Shown here piece after piece: positions 36,065-48,337 of a stretch of 64,000 nt of DNA. The notes below the pieces were generated by a model. That model saw only the letters and a program-made list of their open reading frames with translations. It was not told the DNA's origin and ran no database searches. Source of the stretch: Tetrahymena elliotti 4EA (Eukaryota; Ciliophora; Oligohymenophorea; Hymenostomatida; Tetrahymenidae); the NCBI GenBank assembly GCA_000231825.2, contig JH720343.1:543204-607203 (forward strand), read 5' to 3'. Position 1 is the first letter of the stretch. Every line of letters starts with the position of its first letter. Position numbers and translations under genes: made by a program.

Positions 36065-38108
36065 ATGTTTGGAGACTATGATGAGCTAGATTCAACTTTT
36101 CAAAAAGAAAAGAAAGTAAGACTTGACTATTTTATTTTTTTATTGATTGATTGGTTCATAATTTCATGTAAGTATGTAAGCGAGATAATTTAGCTTTTCT
36201 CACATTTTTTGCATTATTAAAACTAAAAAATGTACAAAAATAAATCTTTATTTTTTGAATTGCAATATAAGATTAAGATATTTATAAATGGGAACCCATT
36301 GTCTAATCCTCTGCAATTAAAAATAACTAATTCAGTGAGATTCAAAGATATACACAGATAACTTGATGAGAAATATCCTGGATATTTTAAGGAGCTCAAA
36401 CTATTCAACTAAGAGGGTGTAGAATTAAATTCTGATGACCTTTAATACATCAAAAATGGAGCATAGCTGTTTGCATCAGCAGGTAATCTTCTTAAGAATT
36501 TATCCCTGATATCAAAAATATTTTTAAAATGAAAATTTATTTATGTTTATAAATTTAGGAGAAGATTTTGATTCAAATTCTACTTTTTCAGAGTATGATA
36601 TGGTAAAAGAATTAGGATAAGGCGGTTTTGGAAAAGTTCTTTTAGGTGTACATAGAACAACAAAAGAAAAGGTGGCCATCAAAGTAGTTAAAACAAATTT
36701 GATTGGTATACATAAAATAATTTTGCTTTTCTTATGATTTTAAATGATTACTATTTTATGAGCTAGAGTTAAGCTAATTATGTGATTTGTAACATTAAAA
36801 ATAGGTAATGCCTAAGATATTGACATGGTCTTTCGTGAAGCAGAAATCATGAAATCTTTAATTCATAAAAATATAGTGAGGATTAAAAATTGCTTTACAC
36901 TAGCCAATATGCAAGTAGTTTTCATTATGGAATATTTAGAAGGAGGTGAATTACTAGCAAGGTTAGAGTCATAGAAGAGATTCACTGAATAGGAAGCTAA
37001 AGGGTATTTTCGTTAAATAGCAGATGCAATGTCGTATTGTCACAGGAACAAACTAATTCATAGAGACTTGAAATTAGAAAATATATTATTAACAAGCAGT
37101 TAATCTAATGAAGTTAAAGTATTTATGACACTTAATTTAATTCTTGTTATTCATTTTTTTTTATTTTGCCAAATTAATCTTTTAATTTTCCAGTCAGTAT
37201 ATTTTTTTTAATTACACTAGATAATTGATTTTGGTATTGCAGGAAGTATAGCTAATGTAAATATCGATAATCTAGATGCAGGCTCTTTGAGATATATGGC
37301 TCCTGAAGTTCTTTCTTAAAAAATAACCAAACTGACTAGTGCTATTGACGTTTGGGCTATGGGTATAATTTTATATTGTATGTTAATAGGAGAGCTCCCA
37401 TTTTATGCAGAGTCAAATTCAGTGAGTAGAGATCTTATTTGTGAAGGAAACTACACGATACCTCCCTAAATATCAAAAACTCTCTCTACTGAATGCAAAA
37501 ACTGTCTGAAATCTATGTTGGACACAAATCCAGAAACTCGTATATCTACTGTAGATTTAATGAACCATCCATGGTTAAGTGAAAAGAAAATATATGAAAA
37601 ATTTGAAGAACATAAAGAGAGTTCTCATAATGAAGAAGAAGTATAAGGAAATAAAAAGTAGATAGAAATGCCATAGATGTTAAAGTAAACTGCAGCATAA
37701 AAATCAGCTAGTAGAACAAATTCACTTAATTCAAAAACAGTTTATTAAAATAAAATAAATGTAAATCCTTCTCCTAAGCCATCATCTTCATTTAGATCAA
37801 ATTCAAATAATCACTTTGCAGCAAAAAGTAATTAAATATAAATCTAATAAAATTCTCCAAAAAACTAACTAATCATTATTTTACGCTAATTAATAAAGAT
37901 TTAGGATCATCATCAACTCAAGTAAATACAAAAATCGCCGTCAAATCCTCATTCTAAAAAAAATGAAACTAGTTTTAAGAACCTTTAAAAATATAAACTT
38001 TAAAAACTTTTTCGAAAAAAATATTTGTATGATTATTAATTATTCAAAAACATGAGCATATTAAATTATTTATTGATATTTTATTTTAAGTATCTTTTCT
38101 CATTTTGA
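36065..38108 (+). CDS. Protein kinase with N-terminal doublecortin-like domain
   Basis: Five exons (36065-36115, 36272-36482, 36559-36705, 36805-37118, 37221-38108) close in phase and give 536 residues. Residues about 18-87 form a doublecortin-like fold: KIFINGNPL opens it, then VRFKDIHRQLDEKYPG, LKLFNQEGVELNSDDL and NGAQLFASAG. The kinase follows: GQGGFGKV, VAIK (Lys129), IHRDLKLEN, IIDFGIAG, MAPEVL and DVWAMGIILYCML, of the CAMK/SNF1 type. The C-terminal about 150 residues are Ser/Asn/Gln/Lys-rich. DCX domains bind tubulin, and animal doublecortin-like kinases have two in tandem; here there is one. A role on ciliate microtubules is likely but inferred. The last about 25 residues before TGA are hydrophobic and may be 3' sequence if an intron was missed. 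Confidence 0.87.
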
Positions 38109-38839
38109 AATAGTGTGGTTTATCTCATTTCTATTTTAGTATTAAAAATGATTTACGTTGAGCTCTTAAAACTCTTTATTATTGGTTTTGGTTAAGTTTT
38201 ATCTTTAGAACTCTTTTAATCAAGGTTTTTGAAAAATTTATTAATATCGTCTTTAACAAAAGTATTTTTGAATACCCTTTTTTAGAATTTTAAGTTCAAA
38301 AATAATGACAAAAATTATCAAAAATTCATTTTTAATTTTTGTTGATAATTTATGAACCAAAAATATTAAAATTGAATAAATATCCAAGATTCAGTAAAAA
38401 ATTTCATGCTTTTATTGTTTTGCTAGATTGTTTACTTTTATTATAGAAATTAATAAACAATTAATTAACAAATAAATTATTAAGGGATAGCTATTTTATT
38501 TAAAATAATAATTGAAATTAATTAATATTAAAGCTAATACTATTCAGTTAATAAATTATTTTAAAAAATAAGATTTAACTTAATAAAATATTTTGAAAAT
38601 TTCTACTATTTAATTTTTTTTTTCATTTAAAAATGATTAATAATGAATAATTTTTCAAATATGTTTAGAAAAAATAACTTTTGCTGGACTTAATCTTAAT
38701 CTTAATTGTTATTATATTAAAATATATACTAATTAATTAATAAGATTTACAAGTAGTAGTAGTTGTTTTTGATATTTATCTATAACAAATATATTAAAAG
38801 AAACACCAATTAAATATTAAAAAAGAGCTCAAAACTTTA
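38109..38839. other. Intergenic
   Basis: AT-rich spacer of about 0.7 kb between two plus-strand genes; nothing recognised. Confidence 0.65.
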
Positions 38840-41281
38840 ATGAGCTAGAGTAGCATAGACTTCAAGGAATTTTAAGTCTTTGAAGAGCATTTATTTGAAG
38901 AGATCGAACTTGAAAGCATTGTTAAATTATAGTTTAATGAGGAAACTTTGAAAAAAAACTTTGAAGTCCTGATAAAAATCTTAAAAGATTTAAAGATAGG
39001 AGTTGGCAAATCAAATTAAAGATCAGCTTAAAATGAAAAGGATATCAAAGAATTATAAAGAGATAACTAGCAATTGAAGAAAGATGTAGAAGGATTAAAG
39101 AAAGATGTAGAAGGATTGAAAGATTAAAACTACAATTTATTGGATGAAATTTAAAAATTAAAAGAGAAAGATGAACTACAACAATAGGAAATTAATTAGC
39201 TAAAAGTGATTAATTAAAATTATTTATTACAATAATTTTAATTCATTTTTCTTAAAATTTTAGGATGATAATAAAGCAAACCAAGACAAAATAGAAGAAT
39301 AATAGAAGGTTATTGATGACCTTTCTAAGGATAATTAAAAGAATAAAGAAGATATTGCATATTTGATGGATGAATTAAAAAAACTCAAAAGTGAAATAGA
39401 TTCTATTAAACTCCAAATGAGCTTGTTTAGTGGTAAAGGATCAGGAGTAGATGGTAATATTGCTGAGGTGTAAATAAAATTAAATGATTTTATTTTTCAT
39501 TAAAATAGAGGATGCATTGTCAAAATTATTGAAAGAAATCCAGAAGATCAAAGATGAATATGTAATTAATTTTTGAGTTGAAGATTATGTGTTGTTTAAA
39601 TAAGTTAGTTTTATTTTCTTAACTTAGATTATCTAACTCAAAAGGTAACTAAAATAGAATATAGATAATAAGTCACAATCTTTTAAGAAGATATTGACTG
39701 GATTAAGGATGAGTTAGAAAAACTTAAAAAGTAGCTAGAATAATTGAAGAATGAGATGGCTGTTCTTTCAGAAGTTAAGGATTTAAGTAACTTAAAAGAT
39801 TAAATCTCTTCTATACTTAATCGATTAAAAGTCATTGAAGCATCTCTTAAAGATAAAGTTGATTATGAAATTTTCGAGTAACAAATCAACTACCTCAAGT
39901 AATTAATTGCCAGCTTAGGAAGGTAAAAAAATTTAATTGATATGATATTAATTTTAATCTAATATGTATTATTAAAGTGGTGGTAAGGAAATAACTCAGC
40001 AAATTATTCAACCAGGACTTTCTGCAAAAGAAGCTGCTTTGTTAAAAGAGCTTGATAAGAGAGTTTCTGATTTAGAAGATGCTATTAGAGAGCTTAGAAA
40101 AGATTTAAAAGATCACAAAAATGAATATGGGGATTATACTTAAAAGACTAACGGCAGACTTGATAAAATAGAGGATTTATTATCATAGCTTCAAAAATAA
40201 AGTAATCAATTAAATCACGAATAATACTTATTAAGTAATTTATTAATTTTAATAATTTAGTTGCTCTTATGAAATAACTAAAGGATTAATTGGATAAACT
40301 TAGTTAAGCCCATTAGGAAACCAATAATATTGTAAAATTATTGATTAATTGATTAAAGTTTGATTCTAAAAATTGTTTAAAAATAGGCTCTTACTAATCA
40401 GCAAAAGATTAAGGAACTTTAAAAATTATTAGATTAATTGTATTAACTTTTCAGAGAAAATAAACCTGAGGTTATATTAAATTAAGGTGGTGGTATTTCA
40501 GAAGAATATCTTGAGTCAAGACTCAATTAATTAAGAGATGAGCTTTTAAGACTAATTAAGGATTTGAGAGATTAATTGAATGATAAAGTAAGTTATCCTG
40601 ATCTGTATAAATCAGAAGCTCTTATCATGAGTAAGCTTGATTAAGTAGCAGAAGCTATTCTTAAAAAGTGTGCAGATAAATCTGAAACTAAAAAAGCTTT
40701 AATATATTTAGAGAAAAAGGTAAAAAAAATTATTATTATTTGCTTTATTAATAGTAACATGATAAATTATATAAAATTAGATTAATCAATTATTCTTCCT
40801 TCTTCAAGAATTAAAAGGGAATGGAAATGGTAAAGATAAGCCTAGAGAAGAAGATGCTCTATTAGCTAGAAAGCAGTTATGGAGTTGTGTTTCTTGTGAT
40901 AAAGCTTTAGATGAATACAATGGAAGATTAGGAGATCACAAATATTGGGTAAATAAATATATATTAATATCTTAAATTTATTTTTGAATTTTTAATTAAA
41001 AATAGGGATAATTCCCTCCTAAAGAGACAACTCCTGAAAGACTAGGAAAAGTAAATAATATTTATGATGAAAACAACTTTAAAATTTTTAATTTTATGAT
41101 AAAATAGTTTGGAAAATAGTTTAGATTTATGTAAGAGAAATAATTGATGAGAGAAAAGTAATTCGAAAAGTAAAAACTTGCTTAAAGTACTCATCACTTT
41201 TCACAAAGGTTTAAGAATTTACCAGGATAACAAATGGAAGATGGCGAATTACCTTAAATTTAAGCAAAAGCTACTTATTGA
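38840..41281 (+). CDS. Coiled-coil protein with DUF4795-like C-terminus
   Basis: Ten exons (38840-39205, 39264-39467, 39511-39561, 39645-39922, 39978-40234, 40261-40331, 40387-40719, 40781-40948, 41006-41050, 41108-41281) close in phase, giving 648 residues. The N-terminal about 60 residues are non-coiled (MSQSSIDFKEFQVFEEHLFE). Long heptad-rich coiled coils with VEGLKKDVEGLKDQN-type repeats follow. The C-terminal part has a conserved look: KKCADKSETKKALIYLEKK, then ARKQLWSCVSCDKALDEYNG and KYWGQFPPKETTPERLGKFG. The CxxC pair before CDKALDEYNG and the W-G-Q-F-P-P run resemble DUF4795 proteins of the C16orf96/QRICH2 group, linked to cilia and sperm tails. That family call is from memory and moderate. 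A structural axonemal or basal-body role is inferred. Confidence 0.8.
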
Positions 41282-42006
41282 TTTTTTTTTGTGTTTTATG
41301 TATGAGTAACAAATATAATTTTCATTTACAAATTTTTATCAAAAAATTAATTGTATCAAAATAAGTAATCATCAAGTTATTTATAAAAAAATGTTGCTTT
41401 AAGCTTGAAAAATATATATGAATTTATGAGGATTGATTGATTATTCAAAATAAAGTAAAATGTTTAAAAATTTAAAAGAGTTAAAATAAAAATAAAAGAA
41501 TGGGTAATAAATAGCTTTAGTCAAAATTAAGAAATCTCAGAAATGGTTTGAAATATTAAATTTTTTAATTACATTTTTTGTAATATTTGAAATGATTTTT
41601 TTTGTTTTTCACACAACCATTTAAAGTTTATTCAATTTTTTTAAAAATTTTGAAGATACTTTTTAAAGTAAAAATAAATTTAAGGAATCTATTTGAAATT
41701 TAAAATCTAAAAAAATATAAAAATTCATAAAATAAAATGAAAAACAGAAAAGGAAATAAAATGAAAAAAAAGAGATAGATGAATAATCTTTAAAGAGTAA
41801 ATTTACAATACAAGTATTTGTAATATTTAAAACATTTATTTTATAATCTTAAAGATATTTATATTAATTAAATTTGAGAAAAGTATGTTTAGTTTTTAAA
41901 AATTTTTTGATAAGTCTTCAATTTTATATTCTACATTTATTTAAATAGTTATAATTAGAGTAATTTTAAATTCCAAAAATAATTGATTTACTATACTTGA
42001 TATAAT
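41282..42006. other. Intergenic, convergent
   Basis: Spacer between the 3' ends of the coiled-coil and bZIP genes. No feature recognised. Confidence 0.65.
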
Positions 42007-45000
42007 TCAATATTATTTTCTCTTTTTCTGAATATTGTCTTAAATGAAGTAATTGTCATTATTACTATTTTAGATAATACTTCCAATTGGTTATTTAATT
42101 GTATTGTCATCGTTATGTTGCTATGGAAGTATATCAAAGAGCGATAAGCCTGTCTAATTTTAATTATTTTAATTCATAAATCCATTGTCACGAACTAGTG
42201 GCTACTAGATTTAGTGATTTTATAAATGTTAATTTCCAGGTTAGTTCATTGGGTGTGCATGGTGATGTATAGGGTTATTTTAAATATCATTTGCATTAAA
42301 ATTATTAATTGAGTTATTGGGTTGAGGAGGTTGATTTGAATTTTACATTTAATTTGGGAAATATGGAGGCTAAGAAATTTAGAAAACTGGCTAGTACACT
42401 CTGTAATTTTAGAATTGAATTTAATTATAGAAATTCTAGGCGGGATCATCAGTTAAATTACCTAAACCATTGTCACTTCCTCCAAACTCAGGATTTTAGA
42501 AATTATTTTTCAAATATTAAGGGATACCTCCAACATTGTTATTATTATTTTGATAAGATTGAGCACTACCCAAGGCATTGTTTGCTTATAAAATTTGTGA
42601 AGGAGTCATCATTTATTAGTTAAAACTTTAATAATTGTTAACAGTTAATGATTAGCTACCATTTCCTGTATTAAATTATCCAGAAAAGCTATTTGCCATT
42701 TATTAGCTTGTAATTTAATTATACTTTCTTTTCATAGAATTGAGCTCAGGTTATTGTCTTTTCTATTATTATAAGAAATTATATTATTTAAATTTAATTA
42801 AATTATATTATTTAAATTTAATTGGATCAATAGTTCAAATAAAAATTATAATTCCAAGAAATCTTTTAAAATTAAAGCTATTTTACCTTATCTATAAAAT
42901 CGATTAATTTTCCAACTTAAGTGGCTGTTAGCAAAGGAGAAATTTTATCAACTAAATTTTCTACAGAAGTAGTTTTAGTAATCCATTCTTTTTAAATATT
43001 CTTCATTTCTCTAAAGGCTCTTTAATTTAGTAAAAATAGTTTAGATTTTGGTGTCTAATATTAAAGGCTTACTTTTTAAAAGATTTTCTATGCTCCAAGA
43101 ACTTCTTTAAAATGGGAAGGGCACTGTAAATTTAGTTATCGTTTTCAGGTAACCCAATAGTGTCTTTAAAAATTTCTACACATCTGTTGAACTCTTCATC
43201 TAAAGATAAAGAAAATTTTCAGAAAATATTCAAAATAATGATTTGAAAATTAATACCATCATCTTAGTTTTGTTCGTATCCATATAAGAAGTATTCATAA
43301 TTGTTCTCTAAGAAAGATTTATACATATGCTTAAAGAAAAGGTTAATTGCATGTTATCTAATTCTTCCAGTTGCTCCTAATCTTAACTATTATTATTATT
43401 TCATAATTTAATTAACTAGACTCTATAAATTAGAATTTTACTCTAAATGAATCTACAACTAAGTTTAACTCGTCTTCATTTGGCTTGGGTTCAGTTATAT
43501 TTTTTTAGATTTTTTCTATGAAATTTAATCTTTCAAGAACCAATCCCCTCAACTATATTTTTTAATATGAAATAAGTTCGATTCTTGTGAAAATAATAAT
43601 AATACATAAGGATTATGTGAGAGTATGCTAGAAATACCAGATTAGCTCTTTTCTATATAAACACAAACTTCTTCTATTTCTTTGGTTAATTCAGTAACCT
43701 TTTTTTATAAAGTTTAAAAATTTGTCAATTAATTTGTGCAAAGCTATTTTTAAATTATTACCTTTTTTTCAAGTAAATCAATGTAAATTTTCTTTCTTTG
43801 TCTTGAGTTTCTTGCAGACTCTCTATTCTTTTTTAACCTTTTGTTTTCCTCAGAATCATCTTTAATTTCTAAAGATTTTGAATTAGAATCTCCTTCTCCG
43901 TCATCATCACTTTCTCTTATTTCTTGCTTAATGTTTCCACTATAGAATAAATTTATAAATTAATCTACTTTTTTACTTTCTTAAATAAATTGTGAATAGT
44001 AATATTAATAAAACAAACCTTTTTTCATTTCCCATATTTTGTAAATCACCGTTTGACTAGATAACGTTCATTAAAGAGGAAATCTTCTTGATGTAAGTAT
44101 TTTTAACATTACTTTTGATAGTAGAGATCTGTATATTTGGGTTAGAAGCTAACTTTGCTAAACCTTCTGCTGAGTTATTCCTAGAAATAGTAGGATTATT
44201 AGGAGCTTACTATGGTTGCTATTGGCTCTACTAGCTTTTGTTAAAAAAAAGAATTATAAAATCTAATTTAAGAGTTTAATACTCTGTCTACAAATTTGAA
44301 TAATATTTATTTAATAATAATTACTATTAAAAACTATTTGCATTCATGAGTAAAGGGGGATTGCTGTTGAACATAGGGCCCATATCATTCAAAGACTTAG
44401 ACTACTTTATTTGATTTGTTTTTGACTTGGAAGATTGAGCTATTTTTATATAATAAATATTTTAAAGGATTTGATTTGATTGATCATCTTTTTAATCAAT
44501 CTAAAAAATATTTACAATTGAATTTTTCTGCATTGCTGTTTTAACTGTTCTTTTTCCTATTAATTAAAGTATTATTAGTCATTGTAAAACTTTCATTTCT
44601 AAAGCTATTTTAAGTATTTTTAGCTAATCGTTAAAGTTACCCATAATTTTATTAGGCTGCTGCATAATTAATATTTTATTAGCCAAAATATTGATTATTT
44701 CCATTGCTATAGTTTGACCCATTATCTTTATCGAGTCCTAGCATCTATCCATCTAAAAGATCTTACTGGTTGCCCATGAAAATAATATCTTAAACTCCTT
44801 AATATAACTCATTTGAGAGGTGAGGCCTTTTTAAAATTTAAATAGTATTAATGTTGCAGATATTTTCATAGCAATAATTTTGCTTTAAAAATGATTCATA
44901 ATTATTTGCATTTTAAAAGATGCTTTTTTAATAATATATGTTGAAGCAAATTGAATAAAAGTGTGCAATTGTATTACTATTATTATTGATTAAGTTGATT

Positions 45001-45087
45001 TCTTCTTTCTTAAGCAGAGACCTCATTACCTTCATAAATGAGTAATGTAGGCTCAAATGTTACCTTCTTTTGTTAGTTGTTAATCAT
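42007..45087 (-). CDS. bZIP transcription factor
   Basis: Eleven exons on the minus strand (44978-45087, 44516-44922, 44325-44439, 44019-44234, 43762-43939, 43606-43698, 43442-43552, 43257-43386, 43073-43199, 42887-43019, 42007-42762) close in phase, giving 791 residues. At about residue 316 comes a textbook basic region, KRLKKNRESARNSRQRKK, with the N-x7-R signature. The short zipper YIDLLEKKVTELTKEIEEV follows after an acidic stretch (RESDDDGEGD). Asn/Gln-rich regions flank it on both sides. Between the zipper and the Gln-rich tail lies a helical domain ending KISPLLTATQVGKLIDFIDK, which recalls a helix seen C-terminal to bZIPs in other protists. It should bind DNA as a dimer in the nucleus. 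The start is uncertain: the frame stays open upstream to about 45205 (DQERRYNYYKKDRKVKEY) without an ATG. The 90-nt intron 44235-44324 could also be read through. Confidence 0.85.
42776..42823. repeat. Perfect 24-bp tandem duplication in a bZIP intron
   Basis: Two identical 24-nt units (42776-42799 and 42800-42823), each containing ATATTATTTAAATTTAATT, lie within the last intron (42763-42886) near its acceptor side. Being identical, the duplication is recent or an assembly slip. Confidence 0.85.
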
Positions 45088-45610
45088 TTATTAGCTCTAA
45101 TTTGACTTTAGATACTGGTGAATGTATTCTTTAACCTTTCTATCTTTTTTATAATAGTTGTATCTTCTTTCTTGGTCACAAAAAGTAATATTACTTTTAA
45201 TTTTTGGTTTTAACAATTTTTTTTAATTTTTTTTTGTTTTTGTGCTTCGTATATTGTACTTAGTTTTTATTTAAGAGTGACGTCTCCATTCCAAATAATA
45301 AAAAAGCAATCTATTAAATTACAAAGTGATCCTTATATAAATTGATATTTGTTTGTTTAAATAAAAAGTAAAATGATAAATAAACAAAGGCAAGAATTAA
45401 TTTTCTAAGAAACTAACAAATAAATAATCTTCTCAAAAATTTATTACAAAATTTCAAATAGCATTGATCTATAAAAATTATTAATTTCGCAAAGTGAAAT
45501 TTCTACGAAACTAATATTAACTTACAAAGAGACAAATAGATAATTTAGATGCATTATAAACCTAACATTTTTGAGATGTATTTATTAAAAATTTACCTCC
45601 AATTTGTGTC

Positions 45611-45625
45611 AAAACCAACCTATCT
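45611..45625 (+). other. Chromosome breakage sequence (Cbs)-like 15-mer
   Basis: Reads AAAACCAACCTATCT. The Tetrahymena Cbs is TAAACCAACCTCTTT with consensus, as I recall it, WAAACCAACCYCNHW; this site fits 14 of 15 positions, failing at position 12 (A for C). A functional Cbs is removed during macronuclear development, so a copy inside a continuous macronuclear sequence should be inactive. It may be a decayed site or chance. Confidence 0.4.
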
Positions 45626-47663
45626 CGCAAACTAATAAATAATTTTTCATATTATATTCTAAAATTACACTAGAACTCCTTCCAATTTTCCTCCTCTCTG
45701 TTCATGACAGCAATTTATCTAAAATTATAATTATTTTACTAAATAAATTTTCCATTTATTTTAAAATGATATTAAACATATTTTATAGTGCAAAAAAACA
45801 AGTATTTATCATAAAAATTCATATTAATTCTAAAAAATATTTTAATTTATGCATCGAACCCCATATAGCAGAATGATTTATGGAAAAGAGACACAGGTAT
45901 GTTAAGAAATAATTTTTTTATAAAAATTGATGAATGTTTCTTCATACTTAATATTGTTTTCAAATATTCAATAGTATTTTGATATTATATCATTATACTC
46001 GCAATCGGAAAGTTTTATTATTTACTTTATTAATAGTATATCAAAAGACTTTCACTTTTGCAAAAATAAGTAAGACTATCGCAAATTTATTATTTTTCTT
46101 AATTATAAATTACAATCTAAATAATTCAATTCTATTTGCTATTTATAGGAGGTATGTTAGAACTAGAACTACACCTATTTTTTGTAAGAAATTAATTTTT
46201 ATACTATTAAGTAACACCATTAAAATGTAAATTAATATAAAAATAGGCTAACTACTTTATCTCTTTTTAAGTAAGAGCTTTCTATCTATATCTTTTATCA
46301 AAGGAAAACAACTAAAAAATTATTTAGTTTTATAATAATTATTTCATTTTCTCTTTATAAAGTTGAAACAAATAATTATATTGTAAATATTAATTAAATT
46401 ACTAAACTAAAATAAATTTTTTCATGATAGATACTTAAACAAATTTCAAACAACATTTTCAAGCATCTGATTTTGATACTTTTATTAACCAATAAAAATA
46501 AATCTAATATTTTCCTAAAGATATAGATAATCTTAATCTCCAAATAAAATTTTGTAATTTTAAGCTATTAATCAATTTATTTTGAGAAATAGTCATAATA
46601 CCTATTTTAAGTCTTCATCAAAAAGCATCAAAAAAGATAAAAATAAAATTAGAAATGTTTTATCTTTATTTAAGATTAAAAAGATAAAAATTAAAAATAA
46701 GATGTAATAATTTCTAATAAACTAATTAAAAAAGTAATCTAGCCATTTTATTTAAAATAAATATTTTTTTAATTCAAATAAAATTAAAAAAAAACCTTTT
46801 AGATTCTATTTTAAAAATATTTTAATTTTAACTTTTATCTAATTTTATATATTCATAACTTAAAATATTTCTGAATTATCTGATCATATTGACAAATAAC
46901 TCATTAAACTCTTAAATTTATTATTATAGTCTAATTAATCTTTTAAAAATAGATTAAATTTCTTAAATTTTTGTTTAATGACTTTTATGTGTAATTTTAA
47001 TAAATTATAAAACTCAAAAATAATTTTTAAATAAATAAGATAAATTAGTATTTATGTACTGCATCTCACTAATTAATATTTAAACAAACATTTTAAAAAT
47101 AAAATTAAAAAAAATTCTATTAGATATGTTTAATTATTAAGAATATCATAAAAAAAATGAACATAAAAATAAATTAATATTTGTAAAGATTTTCATTAAA
47201 TATGTATTTACCATTATAATAAATCAAATTATAAAATTTATAACATTCATATGTATTAACTAATGAATCAAACTAAAAATATGGAAATCATACTCTCAAA
47301 GTCTATCTAAAAATAGTTCTTAGAAATATTACCTTCTAATTTTTAGCTCTCTAACAAGAATTACAAATATCTTAGTTATTTATTTATTTATTATTCATTT
47401 TACTATTCATCCTTACAAAGTTATCTTGAATGTATTAAAATCTTGGAAAGATATTTTTAAAACTAAAAATCATGTATACTGATAATAATAAACTTAAAAG
47501 CTTGAATGTATTTTCAAACAAGTTATTTTTATTAATAAAGTAAAAATGAGCTTCTTAAATTGAATTTATTACAAAATTTTTTTTATCTGTTTTTCTATTT
47601 ATCTTATCTTGAAATGATTCCGTCAGTTTAAGACAGTGTATGTATTTATGTTCCCTCTCCCCC

Positions 47664-47763
47664 NNNNNNNNNNNNNNNNNNNNNNNNNNNNNNNNNNNNN
47701 NNNNNNNNNNNNNNNNNNNNNNNNNNNNNNNNNNNNNNNNNNNNNNNNNNNNNNNNNNNNNNN
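47664..47763. other. Assembly gap (100 N)
   Basis: Exactly 100 N in gene-free DNA, preceded by a C-rich tract unlike its surroundings. True length unknown. Confidence 0.95.
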
Positions 47764-48337
47764 TATATCATTTAATGTTGAAAAAAAAAGATAAAAAAAC
47801 TAAAAAATCTTGAAACTAAGTAAAATAATTATTTCTTTTTTTAAATATTTTTAAAAAAATTAAGGTTATTTTAGTTTAGAGTATATTGAAAATTTTTAAT
47901 TTAAAATTTAAATTTACATTAAAATTACTATTTTTTAGTAGCACAATAAAAATTTTTGTCAACTAAAAATAATTTTTGAGAAATAAAGTTTTTTTTACTG
48001 GTCTTAATAAATGAAAATTTATATCGATTGTTCTATTTTGTAAAGTATAGCATTGCTGAATTTATTTTCAGTTAACTATAATATTAGAAATTTTAGTTTG
48101 AATATCAGTGAATTATTTTTTAGAAGCTAATAATTATCTATGTATGATATCAATCACAATTATTAATTAGAACATGATAGTCCGTAGCCTCAAAATTTAA
48201 AAATAACAAATATTTAATAATTTAATTTTTTAATTATTTCATAATTAAAAATAACAAGTTTAATAAAATATCATTAAGCAAATACAAGTTGGAGATAAAA
48301 ACTACTTTAAAGTTGTTAAACATAGATTTTTCATAAA

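Larger units (their letters stand above)
45088..48337. other. Divergent gene-free region, about 3.2 kb, with gap
   Basis: Separates the bZIP (-) and MGCC protein (+) genes. Extremely AT-rich, with no protein-like frame; the open frame at 45979-46230 has chance-like composition. It contains a chromosome-breakage-like motif (45611) and the 100-N gap at 47664. A C-rich run (CCCTCTCCCCC) ends at the gap edge. Confidence 0.65.

Noticed and set aside
42309..42623. 104-codon plus-strand ORF
   Set aside because: It is antisense to the Gln/Asn-rich last exon of the bZIP gene; a shadow of that exon.
45850..45895. Possible tRNA T-arm (GGGGTTCGATGC on the minus strand)
   Set aside because: The arm does not close into a stem and no matching acceptor, D or anticodon arms were found at the right spacing.
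45979..46230. 83-codon ORF in the gene-free region
   Set aside because: Hydrophobic and AT-driven, no start context or neighbouring exons; no family resemblance.
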